Part shown: one piece after another, positions 43,659 through 54,100 of the stretch
Layout: every line of letters starts with the position of its first letter
Position numbering within the stretch: the first letter of the stretch is position 1
DNA from: Phocaeicola abscessus CCUG 55929
GTDB lineage: Bacteria; Bacteroidota; Bacteroidia; Bacteroidales; Bacteroidaceae
Direction of reading: 5' to 3'
DNA length: 64,000 nt
Assembly (NCBI RefSeq): GCF_000312445.1
Contig: NZ_HE997182.1
Location: forward strand, 62,001-126,000
Program-made: the position numbers and the translations under genes
Notes under the pieces: generated by a model
The model's database searches: none
The model's input: the letters and a program-made list of their open reading frames with translations, nothing else
Told to the model about the DNA's origin: nothing

Positions 43659-43970
43659 ATACAAAACATTTAAGGTTATAATTGAGTTAATTATTTGCGG
43701 CAAATTTCGGAAAGTTCTTCGACATTTCAAAAGAAAAACAAACTTTATTCCTTTCGACAATGACAAAAAGAAATCCTACGCTCTTATCTTCCACCGAAAA
43801 GCAGTAAAATGTACCGGAAAAGAGGTAAAAATACAAAGAACTACTAACTATTTGTAAATTCCTCCTTTCGTTTTCCAAAACCATAACGTGTTTTGTCCGG
43901 CACTTACGCTTATTTTGCCGGGGATGTCCTCGCATAATGATAAACAGAAGCGACCGCATCGATTAGAAAA

Positions 43971-44002
43971 AAGAGACGATCCCATGTGGAGGAATCGCCT
44001 CT
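43971..44002 (-). terminator. terminator of the Oar-like TonB receptor gene
   Basis: AAGAGGCGATTCC pairs with GGGATCGTCTCTT (one mismatch) and is followed by TTTTTT on the minus strand, 23 bp beyond the stop codon. Confidence 0.75.
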
Positions 44003-44024
44003 TCCTATAGAGATTTTAACTTTA

Positions 44025-47000
44025 TTAATTAAAGTAGTACTTCAAACCGATCTGCAGCTTCCAACACTGGCTGTAATCCTTATAAACGGCGTACGATTCG
44101 GTAGGATAGTTGCCCTGTCTGTCCTTGTACACGGAGAAAACCGGAGTTCTGTTCGCATCGGCGCCTTCGTATTTCAAGATACGGCTGTAGTTCGAAACGA
44201 CATTGGACTTATAAACTCCCCACTTGGAATTGAGCATATTTCCAATATTCATGAAGTCGAGAGATAATTCGAAAGTATGTTCCGTCTTGCCGATTTTGAA
44301 CGAAAAATCTTCCGCCACACGCAGGTCGAAGCGATGTACCCAAGGCGTACGCGCTGCATAAGCTTCGGCATATTCGCCCTTATGCTTCTTCAGGTAAGGA
44401 TCCTGATTCACAAAGTCCCAGAAAATCTTGCGATCGGCGTCATTGGCCTTGAACTCACCATGCTTGTCGAACGAACCGAAAAGGATTTCACTGTCATTCT
44501 TCGGAATGTACATCAAGTCGTTATTGATACCGTCACCGTTCATATCATTGACGTAGGTATAACTATAGCCTCCGTATCTATATCCAGAATAGAACAAGTT
44601 CAGGTGAGTTCCCCGCAACAGCCCTTTATGGTGGAACGGGATGTAATAGCCTACGGACGCAATCACCTTATCGGGAATGACATACTGCGAACGCTGAACA
44701 GTTGCGAAGTTCGGTCCGTCGATCGTATTCAAGCCTTGCCAGGTTGAAATGGGGTCGTTGCCCGGCAATCCGGAAACCTCTTTCGATTGCGTATGCGTAT
44801 AAGCCAACATCAAGTTCAAGTCTTTAACCGGCTGCGCGTTGACGGTAATATTTGCCGTATATCCCCATCCTTTATGCGTATTGGCCAACATCACGGCATT
44901 CTTTCCGTTATGGTACTGATAATCGAAGACGGTAGCCGATTTAACGACCTTTCCCTGGGCGTTATAAGTCTTTATCGTATGGCTCGGGTACATCATACGG
45001 TTATCCGCCCCGTTAAAACGCTGGATACCAGTTGAAGAGAGCGTCCATACCGAGCCCGGGCGATCTGAGGGGGACGCATCGGCATAATAATTCCATTCGG
45101 TCGGATTCTTGATATTGATGTTATCGATTACAACCGCATTGATATTCTTCGTGAACATGAATTCGCCGGTAACCGTCAGGGGGAAGGAGACGGGCAACTG
45201 GTAATCGATCGCAATGGAAGATTTCCATACCTGCGGCATCTTGAAATTCTTATCCACTCCCGAGATCTTGCTGCCGGCATAATGTTTTTCGAGAGTGGTC
45301 GGCAAGTTGAACGTGTTGATCATATCGTCCGTGTTCGTCAGCATATTGCCTTTGAACCGATCCAAACGAGGATCGTAAGCACCTGTCGGTTTGCCATTAA
45401 GATAAGAAGTCGTGAACTTGACGCTATTTTGAACCATATTGGCATTGGTCGGCATATTGGTGAAGAATACCAATGGCAGACGACCGGCAAAGAGACCGGT
45501 ACCGCCTCGCACCTTCAGCATCTTGTCGCCCAGGACGTCCCAAGAGAAACCGATACGCGGAGAAATCTGTATACGCGATTCGGGCCACTTGCCCGTATCG
45601 ATCTTCCGATCGTCGCGGAAGGTCAAATCGTAGATCGCAGTGTTACGCTGCAAGTCGTCGTTATCGAACGTCAAATCGTCGAAGCGAACGCCGTAAGTCA
45701 ATTTAAACTTCGGACTGATATTCCATTCATCCTGCACATAGAATCCCCACTGATTGAACGACACCTGCGCATTCGGATTCTTCACGCCGTTGAAACCGTA
45801 AGTAAGCGCAAACGATTCCGGAGTAGCTCCGTTCAGGAAATCGTCTATGCTGTTGTAACGGTAATAGCCTGTAGCGTTGCGCATGTAAGCGTTGTTGGCC
45901 AGTTGATGTTCAAAGCTGATGCCGGCAGTGAATTTGTGTGCGCCTAAATAGTAGGTGAAATTATCCGTGATATTCGTCACTTTATTATGTACGCCATTGT
46001 TCCAAGTAAACAACTCATAACCTAAGCTGAGGTAGGGCTCCATAATCTGGTTGCCTTCCGCATCCTTCCCTGCCATAATATCGATGAACGGGAAAGGGGA
46101 AGAGGTAGACCCGCGCACATCGTCGATCTTCGTATAAGTGAAGAGCAACTGATTGGAAATTTTATCCGTGAAGCGGCTGTTCAAATCGGCAGACCAGGAC
46201 TGTACCTTATTATTCATCGAATACATACTGTTGGCGTACGACATGGACTGCGGACCGACACGATAAGTGTTGTTCAAACGTTGCCCCGTATCGGAAGAGT
46301 TACCGTTGGGGGCATTCCAAGTCGTATTCTTCGTATTGTTATAACGAACGCTCAAGTGATGGCGGTCGGTAATATTCCAGTCCAAACGAGCCAGGAATTT
46401 CGTATTCTCTTCATCGGCGGGAAAATTAGTGAATGAGCCCGTATCGTAACCGTACTTCTGCTTTACGTAATCCGAGACGCGTTGCATGTCCGCTTCCGTG
46501 GTACGGGATACCAAGTCTTTCCCGCCCGTTTCGCCTTCTGTAGCGGCACGATACTTGATCACCTGCCCCGGAGTTTTCTCGTTTTCGTAATTGACAAAGA
46601 AGAACAGTTTATTCTTCACGATCGGTCCGCCTAAGGTGAAACCGAAAGTTTTCTTCGACTCTTCCGGCCGAGCGCCCAGGTCTTCGCCGTCAATTCTGTT
46701 GCCGCGCATATCCTGATCGCGGTAATAGTAATACGCCGTACCTTTGAACGTGTTGGTACCCGATTTCGTGATGGCATTGATGCCGCCGCCGATGAAATTG
46801 GTTTGGCGCACGTCGAACGGAGCGACTACGACTTGCACTTCCTCGATGGCATCCATGGAAATCGGGTTGCCGCCGCCGGGGAGTTTAGAACTCAAGCCGA
46901 AGTTGTTATTGAAGTTGGCTCCGTCGATGGTAAAATTCGTCGAACGGCCGTCGCCTCCGGCGATGCTCATTCCGTTCGCATACGGAGAGAGGCGGGCGAT

Positions 47001-47468
47001 ATCGGAAATGCTGCGGTTGATGGTCGGTATGCTTGTCAGTTGCGCATTCGAGATATTGGTAGAAGCTCCCGTCTTTTCGTTAGCGAACCTGGAACGGGCG
47101 GCGATCACCACCACCTCTTCCAACACCTCCGAAGTTTCTTTCAACGAAGCATTCAAGTTATAGATTTCGCCGAGTTGCAATGCCACATCCGTATAGTTCA
47201 CTGTTTGATAACCAATGTAGGAAATCTCTACCTTGTACGGACCGCCGGTACGCATACCTTGAATGGTATAAAGCCCATCCATGTTGGTGACAGTACCGTA
47301 ATGAGTGCCGGAAGGTGTATGAGTGGCTTGCACTGTGGCACCGATAATGGCTTCTCCATTAGCATCAACCACCTTACCGCTTAGGGTAGAAGTGGTAATC
47401 TGTGCGTTGACGCTTACGGCAATCATCGTAACAACGACTGCCAAGAAAGATCGCATTCTTTTTAACAT
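44025..47468 (-). CDS. Oar-like TonB-dependent outer membrane receptor
   Basis: An 1147-aa barrel protein. Signal peptide MLKRMRSFLAVVVTMIAVSVNAQ, CarboxypepD_reg domain (LSGKVVDANGEAIIGATVQA), plug domain (VLEEVVVIAA, VAPFDVRQTNFIGGGINAITKSGTNTF given in part) and a long 22-strand-type barrel ending YYFN. It is of the stand-alone Oar type, without a SusD partner, and its substrate is unknown. The ATG at 47468 is used, as an earlier TTG is less likely. A -7 element lies 50 bp upstream. Confidence 0.9.
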   Translation of the reverse strand: MLKRMRSFLAVVVTMIAVSVNAQITTSTLSGKVVDANGEAIIGATVQATHTPSGTHYGTVTNMDGLYTIQGMRTGGPYKVEISYIGYQTVNYTDVALQLGEIYNLNASLKETSEVLEEVVVIAARSRFANEKTGASTNISNAQLTSIPTINRSISDIARLSPYANGMSIAGGDGRSTNFTIDGANFNNNFGLSSKLPGGGNPISMDAIEEVQVVVAPFDVRQTNFIGGGINAITKSGTNTFKGTAYYYYRDQDMRGNRIDGEDLGARPEESKKTFGFTLGGPIVKNKLFFFVNYENEKTPGQVIKYRAATEGETGGKDLVSRTTEADMQRVSDYVKQKYGYDTGSFTNFPADEENTKFLARLDWNITDRHHLSVRYNNTKNTTWNAPNGNSSDTGQRLNNTYRVGPQSMSYANSMYSMNNKVQSWSADLNSRFTDKISNQLLFTYTKIDDVRGSTSSPFPFIDIMAGKDAEGNQIMEPYLSLGYELFTWNNGVHNKVTNITDNFTYYLGAHKFTAGISFEHQLANNAYMRNATGYYRYNSIDDFLNGATPESFALTYGFNGVKNPNAQVSFNQWGFYVQDEWNISPKFKLTYGVRFDDLTFDNDDLQRNTAIYDLTFRDDRKIDTGKWPESRIQISPRIGFSWDVLGDKMLKVRGGTGLFAGRLPLVFFTNMPTNANMVQNSVKFTTSYLNGKPTGAYDPRLDRFKGNMLTNTDDMINTFNLPTTLEKHYAGSKISGVDKNFKMPQVWKSSIAIDYQLPVSFPLTVTGEFMFTKNINAVVIDNINIKNPTEWNYYADASPSDRPGSVWTLSSTGIQRFNGADNRMMYPSHTIKTYNAQGKVVKSATVFDYQYHNGKNAVMLANTHKGWGYTANITVNAQPVKDLNLMLAYTHTQSKEVSGLPGNDPISTWQGLNTIDGPNFATVQRSQYVIPDKVIASVGYYIPFHHKGLLRGTHLNLFYSGYRYGGYSYTYVNDMNGDGINNDLMYIPKNDSEILFGSFDKHGEFKANDADRKIFWDFVNQDPYLKKHKGEYAEAYAARTPWVHRFDLRVAEDFSFKIGKTEHTFELSLDFMNIGNMLNSKWGVYKSNVVSNYSRILKYEGADANRTPVFSVYKDRQGNYPTESYAVYKDYSQCWKLQIGLKYYFN

Positions 47469-47517
47469 AAGTCTCAATTATTAATTAAATTTAGAATTTT
47501 CATTTGATAACGCCTTA

Positions 47518-47525
47518 CAAATGTA
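47518..47525 (-). promoter_or_regulatory. -7 element of Oar-like receptor promoter
   Basis: TACATTTG on the minus strand, about 50 bp before the start. Confidence 0.55.
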
Positions 47526-47660
47526 ATAAAATTAAAAGAAACATTGAATACTTCCACCTTAAAAATGCATGCGAAAGGCAAAAATTATTCTCTTCGCCTC
47601 ATCTTCAGAGGCATTCGTACGTCGATTCAGAATGAGTATAAAGAAAAGATCGACTTTTGC

Positions 47661-47691
47661 GTTGTCGTATTCGCAAAAACCACTACCTTTG
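47661..47691 (+). promoter_or_regulatory. tRNA-Arg promoter
   Basis: GTTG (47661-47664, one mismatch to TTTG), 19 bp, TACCTTTG (47684-47691), 26 bp before the tRNA. Confidence 0.7.
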
Positions 47692-47717
47692 CCGGACGAT
47701 CATCTTTTTCCATAAAA

Positions 47718-47789
47718 GGCCTCGTAGTTCAACGGATAGAATAGAAGTTTCCTAAACTTTTGATAGCAGTTCGATTCTGCTCGGGGCTA
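47718..47789 (+). tRNA. tRNA-Arg (anticodon CCT)
   Basis: 72 nt. Acceptor GGCCTCG with CGGGGCT (one G-U at the end), D arm GTTC/GAAT, anticodon stem GAAGT/ACTTT around TTCCTAA (CCT), short variable loop, T arm AGCAG/CTGCT around TTCGATT, discriminator A. CCA is not fully encoded. A promoter precedes it, and a glutaredoxin-like gene begins 20 bp later. Confidence 0.93.
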
Positions 47790-47809
47790 CCGTATTAATC
47801 ACAACGCTT

Positions 47810-48070
47810 ATGAAACCCATCACCTATTTTTATTTGAAGGAGTGTCCCTTCTGCAAGAAAGCTTTTCGTTACATCGAGGAACTGAAACGGGAACACCCCG
47901 AACTGCAGACCGTGGAAATCGATACCGTCGAAGAAAGCGAACAGCCCGAGATAGCCGACCGATACGACTATTACTATGTCCCCACTTTCTATGTTGACGG
48001 GAAGAAGGTGCACGAGGGCGGTATCTTCAAAGAGGAGATGGAAGCCGTGCTTCGGAAAGCGCTGGAATAA
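47810..48070 (+). CDS. glutaredoxin-like thioredoxin-fold protein
   Basis: An 86-aa protein: beta-strand MKPITYFYLKE, redox CPFC (Cys12, Cys15), cis-Pro motif YVPTFYVDGK. It probably reduces disulphides or glutathione-like mixed disulphides in the cytosol; its electron donor is not indicated. It may be read from the tRNA-Arg promoter because only 20 bp separate them. It is followed by a long non-coding region with a tandem array. Confidence 0.85.
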   Translation: MKPITYFYLKECPFCKKAFRYIEELKREHPELQTVEIDTVEESEQPEIADRYDYYYVPTFYVDGKKVHEGGIFKEEMEAVLRKALE

Positions 48071-48091
48071 GGGGTATTTCCTTCGCTCCCG

Positions 48092-48106
48092 CCGCCGAAT
48101 CGGCGG
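48092..48106. repeat. GC-rich perfect palindrome
   Basis: CCGCCGA-A-TCGGCGG, 22 bp after the glutaredoxin-like stop. Could help end that transcript; no T run follows. Confidence 0.5.
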
Positions 48107-48145
48107 TGCGTTCCGTGGCGGCGGCGCTTCCGGTTTACCCTGTCT

Positions 48146-48596
48146 GCCGAACCATTCCACAGGAGTCAAATTCCGGTTTTGCCGGCGCAGCATGGCACGG
48201 TCAGAATAGAAATCCATTTTCCGCGCTGCCGCATAGTGCAACGGGAGTAGTACGTCGGTTTCGGTGCTGCCGCGTCGGTTGCAGCGAGTTAATTTTCATT
48301 TTTGGTCGCTGCAACGCATGCGGTCTGAATACAAATCCGTTTTAGCACCTTGCAACCCATGCGGCATGCATAAAGATCCGTTTTAGTACCTCGCAACGTA
48401 TGCGACATGAATAGAAATTTATTTTAACCCTTTACAACTCATGCGGCATGCATAGAAATCCATTTTACCTCCCTGCAACCGACGCGGCGAAAATGAAAAC
48501 TCGTTTTCATTCTCGCCGACCGACCGGAAGGGAACGAAAATCCGTCTTCCTTATTGGCGACCACTTCGACAGGAACGGAAATTCGTTTTCATAGTC
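48146..48596 (+). repeat. degenerate 41-bp tandem array, about 11 units
   Basis: Units begin at 48146, 48187, 48228, 48269, 48311, 48352, 48393, 48434, 48475, 48515 and 48556; nine are 41 bp, one 42 and one 40. Each starts near GCAAC or GCCGA, carries a GCGG or similar GC-rich motif at about +10 and an AAATCCGTTTT-like core at about +25 to +35. Units are diverged but keep phase. No gene is supported in 48071-48833; the remaining bases after 48596 show only decayed similarity. Confidence 0.85.
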
Positions 48597-48833
48597 GACA
48601 ATCGCTCCTACAGGCAGGGTTACCCGGCGGACAACTCCGTCAAAGCAATTCGCATGGCGAATAATCGCTGACGAGATGCATGTTCCCCACAAGGAAAAAG
48701 TCCGGCCATTGAAAACCAGAGTCGGAGCGGGTCGGAAGAGCTGAGGTCTGGAAAGATGTCATCGTTCGGTTCTTAGCGTGCATTCCTCGTAGATGACTTG
48801 GGTGGGTGCGAGGATTTTCAGTGCGGTTTCATG

Positions 48834-49298
48834 TTACCGTTTCAGAAAGCGGTTCAGCTCGCTCATGAGCCGGACGAAAGGCGGCGGAAACCGTTGCTCG
48901 CGATTGTAGAGGATGCTGATGTATTTCTTCTCTTCCCCCTGTGTTAGGATGAGTTGGACGAGGATGTCCTGCGATGCCTGCGTATGCTTGTCGAAGCCGT
49001 AATCCTCCTTCATGGAGGGGAGGTCGGCCTCTTCCAAGAGCGTTTTCAGGCGGTCGAACTGTTCGTCCGTCAGTCGTCCTGCTTTGATTTCCGGCCGTCG
49101 TTTGTTTTCCACCTTATCCATGTAATGGTTGGCGATCTCCGTTCGGAATCGCTTCTGGCTGTCGAAGGAGAACGAAACCCTGTAATGTTGAATGATCTCC
49201 ATCGTGTACGTGAAGGCGAAATCGCGCAAGGGTTGTTTCTTTTTGCACCCGCACGCCAAAAGGGAAATGCAACAGCACAATATAAGCTTTGTTTTCAT
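48834..49298 (-). CDS. small lipoprotein of unknown function
   Basis: A 154-aa predicted lipoprotein (lipobox around LLACGC, acylated at Cys16 or Cys18). The mature part is charged with a helix-rich C-terminal half (GRLTDEQFDRLKTLLEEADLP); I do not recognise the family. It follows susD by 57 bp on the same strand, but a 17-bp perfect hairpin lies between, so it is probably separately expressed. Confidence 0.65.
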   Translation of the reverse strand: MKTKLILCCCISLLACGCKKKQPLRDFAFTYTMEIIQHYRVSFSFDSQKRFRTEIANHYMDKVENKRRPEIKAGRLTDEQFDRLKTLLEEADLPSMKEDYGFDKHTQASQDILVQLILTQGEEKKYISILYNREQRFPPPFVRLMSELNRFLKR

Positions 49299-49312
49299 CG
49301 GGAGACAGGTAT

Positions 49313-49348
49313 AAAAAAGTACGCAGCAGTGCTGCTGCGTACTTTTTT
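49313..49348. terminator. perfect bidirectional hairpin between susD and lipoprotein gene
   Basis: AAAAAAGTACGCAGCAG pairs over 17 bp with CTGCTGCGTACTTTTTT around a 2-base centre. It should stop transcription in both directions. Confidence 0.85.
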
Positions 49349-49355
49349 CAGTCGA

Positions 49356-51119
49356 TTAGTTATTGTTCCAGGCGCTCGGTTGTACCAAGTACGGTTTTCC
49401 GTCCTTGTCGTTGCCCATGGTCTGTATCTGGCTGTCGGGGATCGGGAGCATAGTCCTGGCAGGATTTAAGACGGATGCTGCTGCAAACTTCGGGATATAC
49501 TCCTTTTCATATTCGATATAAGCCTTCAGTTCGGCCGACATATAGTCTCCTCCCCAGCGGGCCAGGTCGAACCAGCGTTCGCCTTCCATGGCCAGTTCCA
49601 GTTTTCGCTCCATCCGGATAGCCTTGAGGCAGACGTCTTTGTCGGTAAAGGCGGCATGCGAAGCCGGATACAGCGAAATCGAGTAGTTGGCGGCAGGTTT
49701 TCCGTCAGGCAGTCTGACGATGTTGACATCCAGGGCGGCGCGGGTACGAATCCGGTTCACTTGCGCCATGGCTTCCGCCAACTGCCCGTCGTTGGCCAAG
49801 CATTCGGCGTAGAGGAGGATCAAGTCGCGAAGGCTCAGGTATTCGATGTTCATGCACGAGCCCGGCGCCCATCCGCCATACAGATTCTTCATCCCGGCGT
49901 TATCTTCGGCCTTGCTGAACACGTGTTTTTTGGGGATGAAGATGCCTCCGTTCACGGGGTTGCGCACCCAATCGTTCTTGGGCAACCCCCAGTCTTTGTA
50001 AGGGATGCCGAACCGTCCCACGGCGAAGTCCAAGCGGGGATCCACGGGGATGGTATTGTCGTTGACGCCGGTGGGGTCGTCTTTTCCGCCAGGGCCTTTT
50101 ACGGATACGCTCTTCTTGCTACGGTATTCGCCGTTCAGGTACGGCAGTCCGTTGGCGTCTACCTGGAACGAGTTGACGAGTTCATACGAGGGTTGGTAGA
50201 AGCCGCAGCATCCGCCCGGCCCCGAGTTGTGCGGATAGGCCAGACAGAGCGCAGCATTCCCCATGTCTTGCGCGGCATTGGAATACTGAATGGCGAAGAC
50301 GGATTCTTTGCCGTTTTCCGTCAAGGCATTGAAGTTGTTGTTCAGGTTGTCTTCCAAGTCGTAGGCCAGTCCGTTGCTGGTCTGTCCTTTTTCCAATATT
50401 TCTTTCAGCATCGGTTTGGCGGCAGCCAGATCGCCTTTGTAAATCAGCACTTTGGCTTTCAGAGCTTTGGCCGCCCACAGATTGACCCGGCCTACCTGCT
50501 CCTGTTTCTCCGGCAAGTTCGCCACGGCGACGTCCAAATCGGCCAGCACGTTTTCGTAGATATTCTTATCGTTGTGTACCTTCGGATTGTTCTCCGTGAT
50601 CTCTTCTCCGACCCAGGGAATGAACGGACCGAAAACGCGGATACCTTCGAAACAAGCCAGGGAGCGAATGAATTTCAATTCTCCTTCGCGGATTTTACGA
50701 AGGTTCTCCTCCATATCCTGAGCGCCGGCCAAGGTCTGCAGCGCTAAGTTCACGCGTTTGACCACGGCGTATACCCATGCCCATTTCTGGGAAAGATAAC
50801 CGTTGGTGGAAAGCGTATTGTAGAGTTCCACTTCGTTCAACACGGACTGATCGCCCGGATCGGAACCTTTATTGGCGTCGCCGCCGTAAATGCCGCCCCA
50901 TACCCAGTTGAGCGGGGAGGCCTGATAAGGCGAATAGCCGTCTACCGGAGAAGCCAGTCCCGCATAGGCGTTTATCGTCAGCAAGTTCACCCCTGTCTCA
51001 TTTTCCAAAGCCTCGGGGGTCAAGCTGCCTTGAGGCTTCTTACCGAGGAAGTCGTCTCCGCAGGAACTAAAGGATAAGGCAGTTGTCAGTCCTATTATCA
51101 GTATGTATATCTGTTTCAT
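49356..51119 (-). CDS. SusD/RagB-family outer-membrane lipoprotein
   Basis: A 587-aa surface lipoprotein (signal lipobox SFSSC, Cys20) with the SusD N-terminal TPR-like region (GDDFLGKKPQGSLTPEAL) and C-terminal blocks (RIRTRAAL, AIRMERKLELAMEGERWFDLARWG, shown in part). It captures a ligand, usually a glycan or peptide, and hands it to the SusC channel encoded 29 bp upstream. No glycoside hydrolase or peptidase gene is adjacent, so the nutrient cannot be guessed. Confidence 0.93.
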   Translation of the reverse strand: MKQIYILIIGLTTALSFSSCGDDFLGKKPQGSLTPEALENETGVNLLTINAYAGLASPVDGYSPYQASPLNWVWGGIYGGDANKGSDPGDQSVLNEVELYNTLSTNGYLSQKWAWVYAVVKRVNLALQTLAGAQDMEENLRKIREGELKFIRSLACFEGIRVFGPFIPWVGEEITENNPKVHNDKNIYENVLADLDVAVANLPEKQEQVGRVNLWAAKALKAKVLIYKGDLAAAKPMLKEILEKGQTSNGLAYDLEDNLNNNFNALTENGKESVFAIQYSNAAQDMGNAALCLAYPHNSGPGGCCGFYQPSYELVNSFQVDANGLPYLNGEYRSKKSVSVKGPGGKDDPTGVNDNTIPVDPRLDFAVGRFGIPYKDWGLPKNDWVRNPVNGGIFIPKKHVFSKAEDNAGMKNLYGGWAPGSCMNIEYLSLRDLILLYAECLANDGQLAEAMAQVNRIRTRAALDVNIVRLPDGKPAANYSISLYPASHAAFTDKDVCLKAIRMERKLELAMEGERWFDLARWGGDYMSAELKAYIEYEKEYIPKFAAASVLNPARTMLPIPDSQIQTMGNDKDGKPYLVQPSAWNNN

Positions 51120-51148
51120 GATAAACGAATTAAAAGTTAATAGTCGGA

Positions 51149-54100
51149 TTAAAGTGTAAAGTTGATGCCGAACAGGAAGCGTTTGGTGGTAGGCCAGCCT
51201 CCCATATCGACCCCTCTCTGCAAGTCGGCTCCGTTACCGCCACCGACCTCCGCATTGGTGTACTCGGGGTCCAGGCCGGAGTAACCGGTAATGGTCAGCA
51301 AGTTCTCGGCTTGCACATAGAGGCGCAGGTTGGAAATGCTCCATTTCTTCAGCCATTTTTTCGGGAAGGTGTAACCCAGCACGAGATTTTTCAGGCGCAG
51401 GAACGACGCGTCTTCCACGTAATACGAGTTCGGATTGGTGCCCGAATAGGTGTCTCCGTAGTCCAGTATGGGCAGGATCGCCTTGCTGTTGTCGGCGCCT
51501 GGTGTCCAGGACCGGTCGCGTATCCGCTTAGAGCGGTTTCCTTCGAACAGCCAGAAGTCGGTAAAATACTTCGTATTGTCGAACAGGTCGTTCCCCAGGG
51601 TCGAATACCAGAACATGGAGAAATCCAGATTCCGAAAGGTGACCGTCGTATTCAAACCGGCGATCAAGTCGGGATGGGGCGAACCGATAAAGGTACGGTC
51701 GTCGCCGTTCAATTTGCCGTCGCCGTTCGTATCAGCGAATTTGAATTTGCCCACCCAGGCTTTGGCGTCTTCCGCATTCGTGAACGATTTTCCCAACGGC
51801 GGCAAGGCCATCACCTCCTCGACGTTTTCATAGAATCCGTTTACTTTGTAACCGTAGAATTCGGCAATGGGATGTCCTTTCGTCGTGCGGGTCACGTTCC
51901 CCGATAAACGGGTTCCGCCCCCCCACATGGAAGCGTTCTCGGATTCGGAGATCTTAAGCACTTCGTTCTTGTAGTGCGACAGGTTCAGAGCGATATCCCA
52001 CGACCAGTCGCCTTTCTTGTCGCGATAATTGAAGTTGAGGTCCCATCCCGTATTCTTCATGTCGCCGAAGTTGATGTACGGTTTTACCACTTCGCCGGCT
52101 AAGGCGGAATACTGGGCGGCGATCAGCATGTCGGTCGTTTTCTTGTAATACCATTCCAACGAAGCGCCGAACTTGCCCTTCAGGAACGTGGCATCGACGC
52201 CGACGTTGAACATTTCGGTGGCTTCCCACTTCGTATCTTCGTTTCCGTATTTATCCAAACGGTACCCGACTTCTGCGAACGAGTTCATACCAGAGATGTC
52301 GTAATCGGTACGTCTCGGATTGGTCATATATTCGTAAGCGAAGTTCGTATTGCGGGGTACTTCCGAGTTTCCGGTCCGTCCGTATCCGATACGCAGCTTC
52401 AGGTCGTCCATCCAGTCGCGCGTACGTTCCATGAATTTTTCTTCCGAAATACGCCACCCCAGCGAAAGCGAGGGGAAGGTACCGTATCGATTGGATTTCG
52501 AGAAACGGGATACACCGTCGCGACGAATGATTCCGGTTACCAAGTATTTATCGGCGAAGGAGTAGTCTGCGCGCCCGAACATGCCGAACAAGGCAAATTC
52601 GCCGTTGAACTCGGATTTGGCCAGTCGGCGGCCGTCGTTGGCGCCCATATCCAGGACCCAAGTATTGGTATTGTCTTCGTACAGGTAAGAGTACCGGCGG
52701 CCAGTCATTTTCCGTCCCAAGCCGTCACGGATTGCTTCGGTTCCCAAGAGGACGGTCAGCTTGTGCACGTCGTTGAACGTCTTATCGTAAGTCAGCGTAT
52801 TAGTCCATACCCACCGATAGTTGAAGCCGGAAACTTCTTCCAAATTGTTGTCTCCGGTAGTTTCGGAGAACTCCGGATCTTTTTTGCTCATCCGGTAAGA
52901 ATAATTATTCGTATAATCCAAACCGAAATTGGTACGGAGGGTTAGTTCCTTCATCAGATCCAACTCCGCCCACAAGTTTCCGAAGATCCGGTTATTGGTG
53001 TAGTAATTGTCTTTATTGCGCTTCTGGATAGCGACCGGATTGCGGAAATTGCCGGTACCGCCGATCTTGGAGCCGGCGAAATTTCCCGACACGTCATATA
53101 CCGGTACCCAAGGCGAAGCGCGGTAGGTCCAGGAGTAAGGACTGGCTTCCGATCCGTTGGCGTTCAGGCCGTTGTCTTTCGTATGAGCGTACGTCAGGTT
53201 TTCGCCCACCCGCAACCAATTGCGCACATGGAACGAAGTATTGGCGCGCACCTGATACCGCTGATAGTACGACTCGATCACGGTGCCGTCCTGTTTGAAA
53301 TAATTGGCGCTCATGTTGTACTGTCCCTTTTCCGTGCCTCCGGAAAGGCTGACCTGGTGGTTCTGCATCCATGCCGTGCGATCGATTTCCTTCCACCAGT
53401 CGGTATCCGAGAACGGTACCATTTTCCCGCTCGGGACAATATCCTGCGCGCCTCCTGCGCCTTTTTCCGTCATGTAATTGGGAATGACCGGTCTTTCACC
53501 TGTTCCGAACTGTACGTGCGAGGGCTTCTCATCGGAGCCGAGCAACGTGTAATTGTTCTTTTTGGCTTTCCATTCCAGGTTCAGGCGGTCTATGGCGTTT
53601 AACATCTCGTACCGTTTGCCTGTTTGCTGTATGCCGGCATAACCGTCGTAGGACAGTTGCGGTTTTCCGCTTTTCGTTCCCTTTTTCGTGGTGATCAGAA
53701 TGACGCCGTTGGCGGCCTGAGCGCCGTAGATCGCTGAGGAAGAGGCATCCTTCAATACCTGCATGCTCTCGATATCGTTCGGGTTCAGGGAACTCAGATC
53801 CTGATTGCGGGTAGAAACGCCGTCGATCACGTACAGCGGACCGTTATCGTTCACGGTGTTGATACCGCGAATACGCACCATGGAAGGCGATCCCGGAGAG
53901 CCGGACTGTCCGATGTATACGCCGGATGCTTTGCCTTGCAGCTGTTGGGTGGCCGACGATCCCGAAGCAGCCAACAAGGCCTTCGTATCTACTACGGCTA
54001 CGGAACCGGTGATGTCCTTCTTCTGCTGGGTGCCGTACCCCACGATAACTACTTCGCTCAGGCTTTGCATGTCTTCCTTCAACACGATTTTCATCTTTCT

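Noticed and set aside
48146..48596. CRISPR array
   Set aside because: The whole 41-bp unit is repeated and diverged; there is no fixed repeat alternating with unique spacers, and no cas gene nearby.
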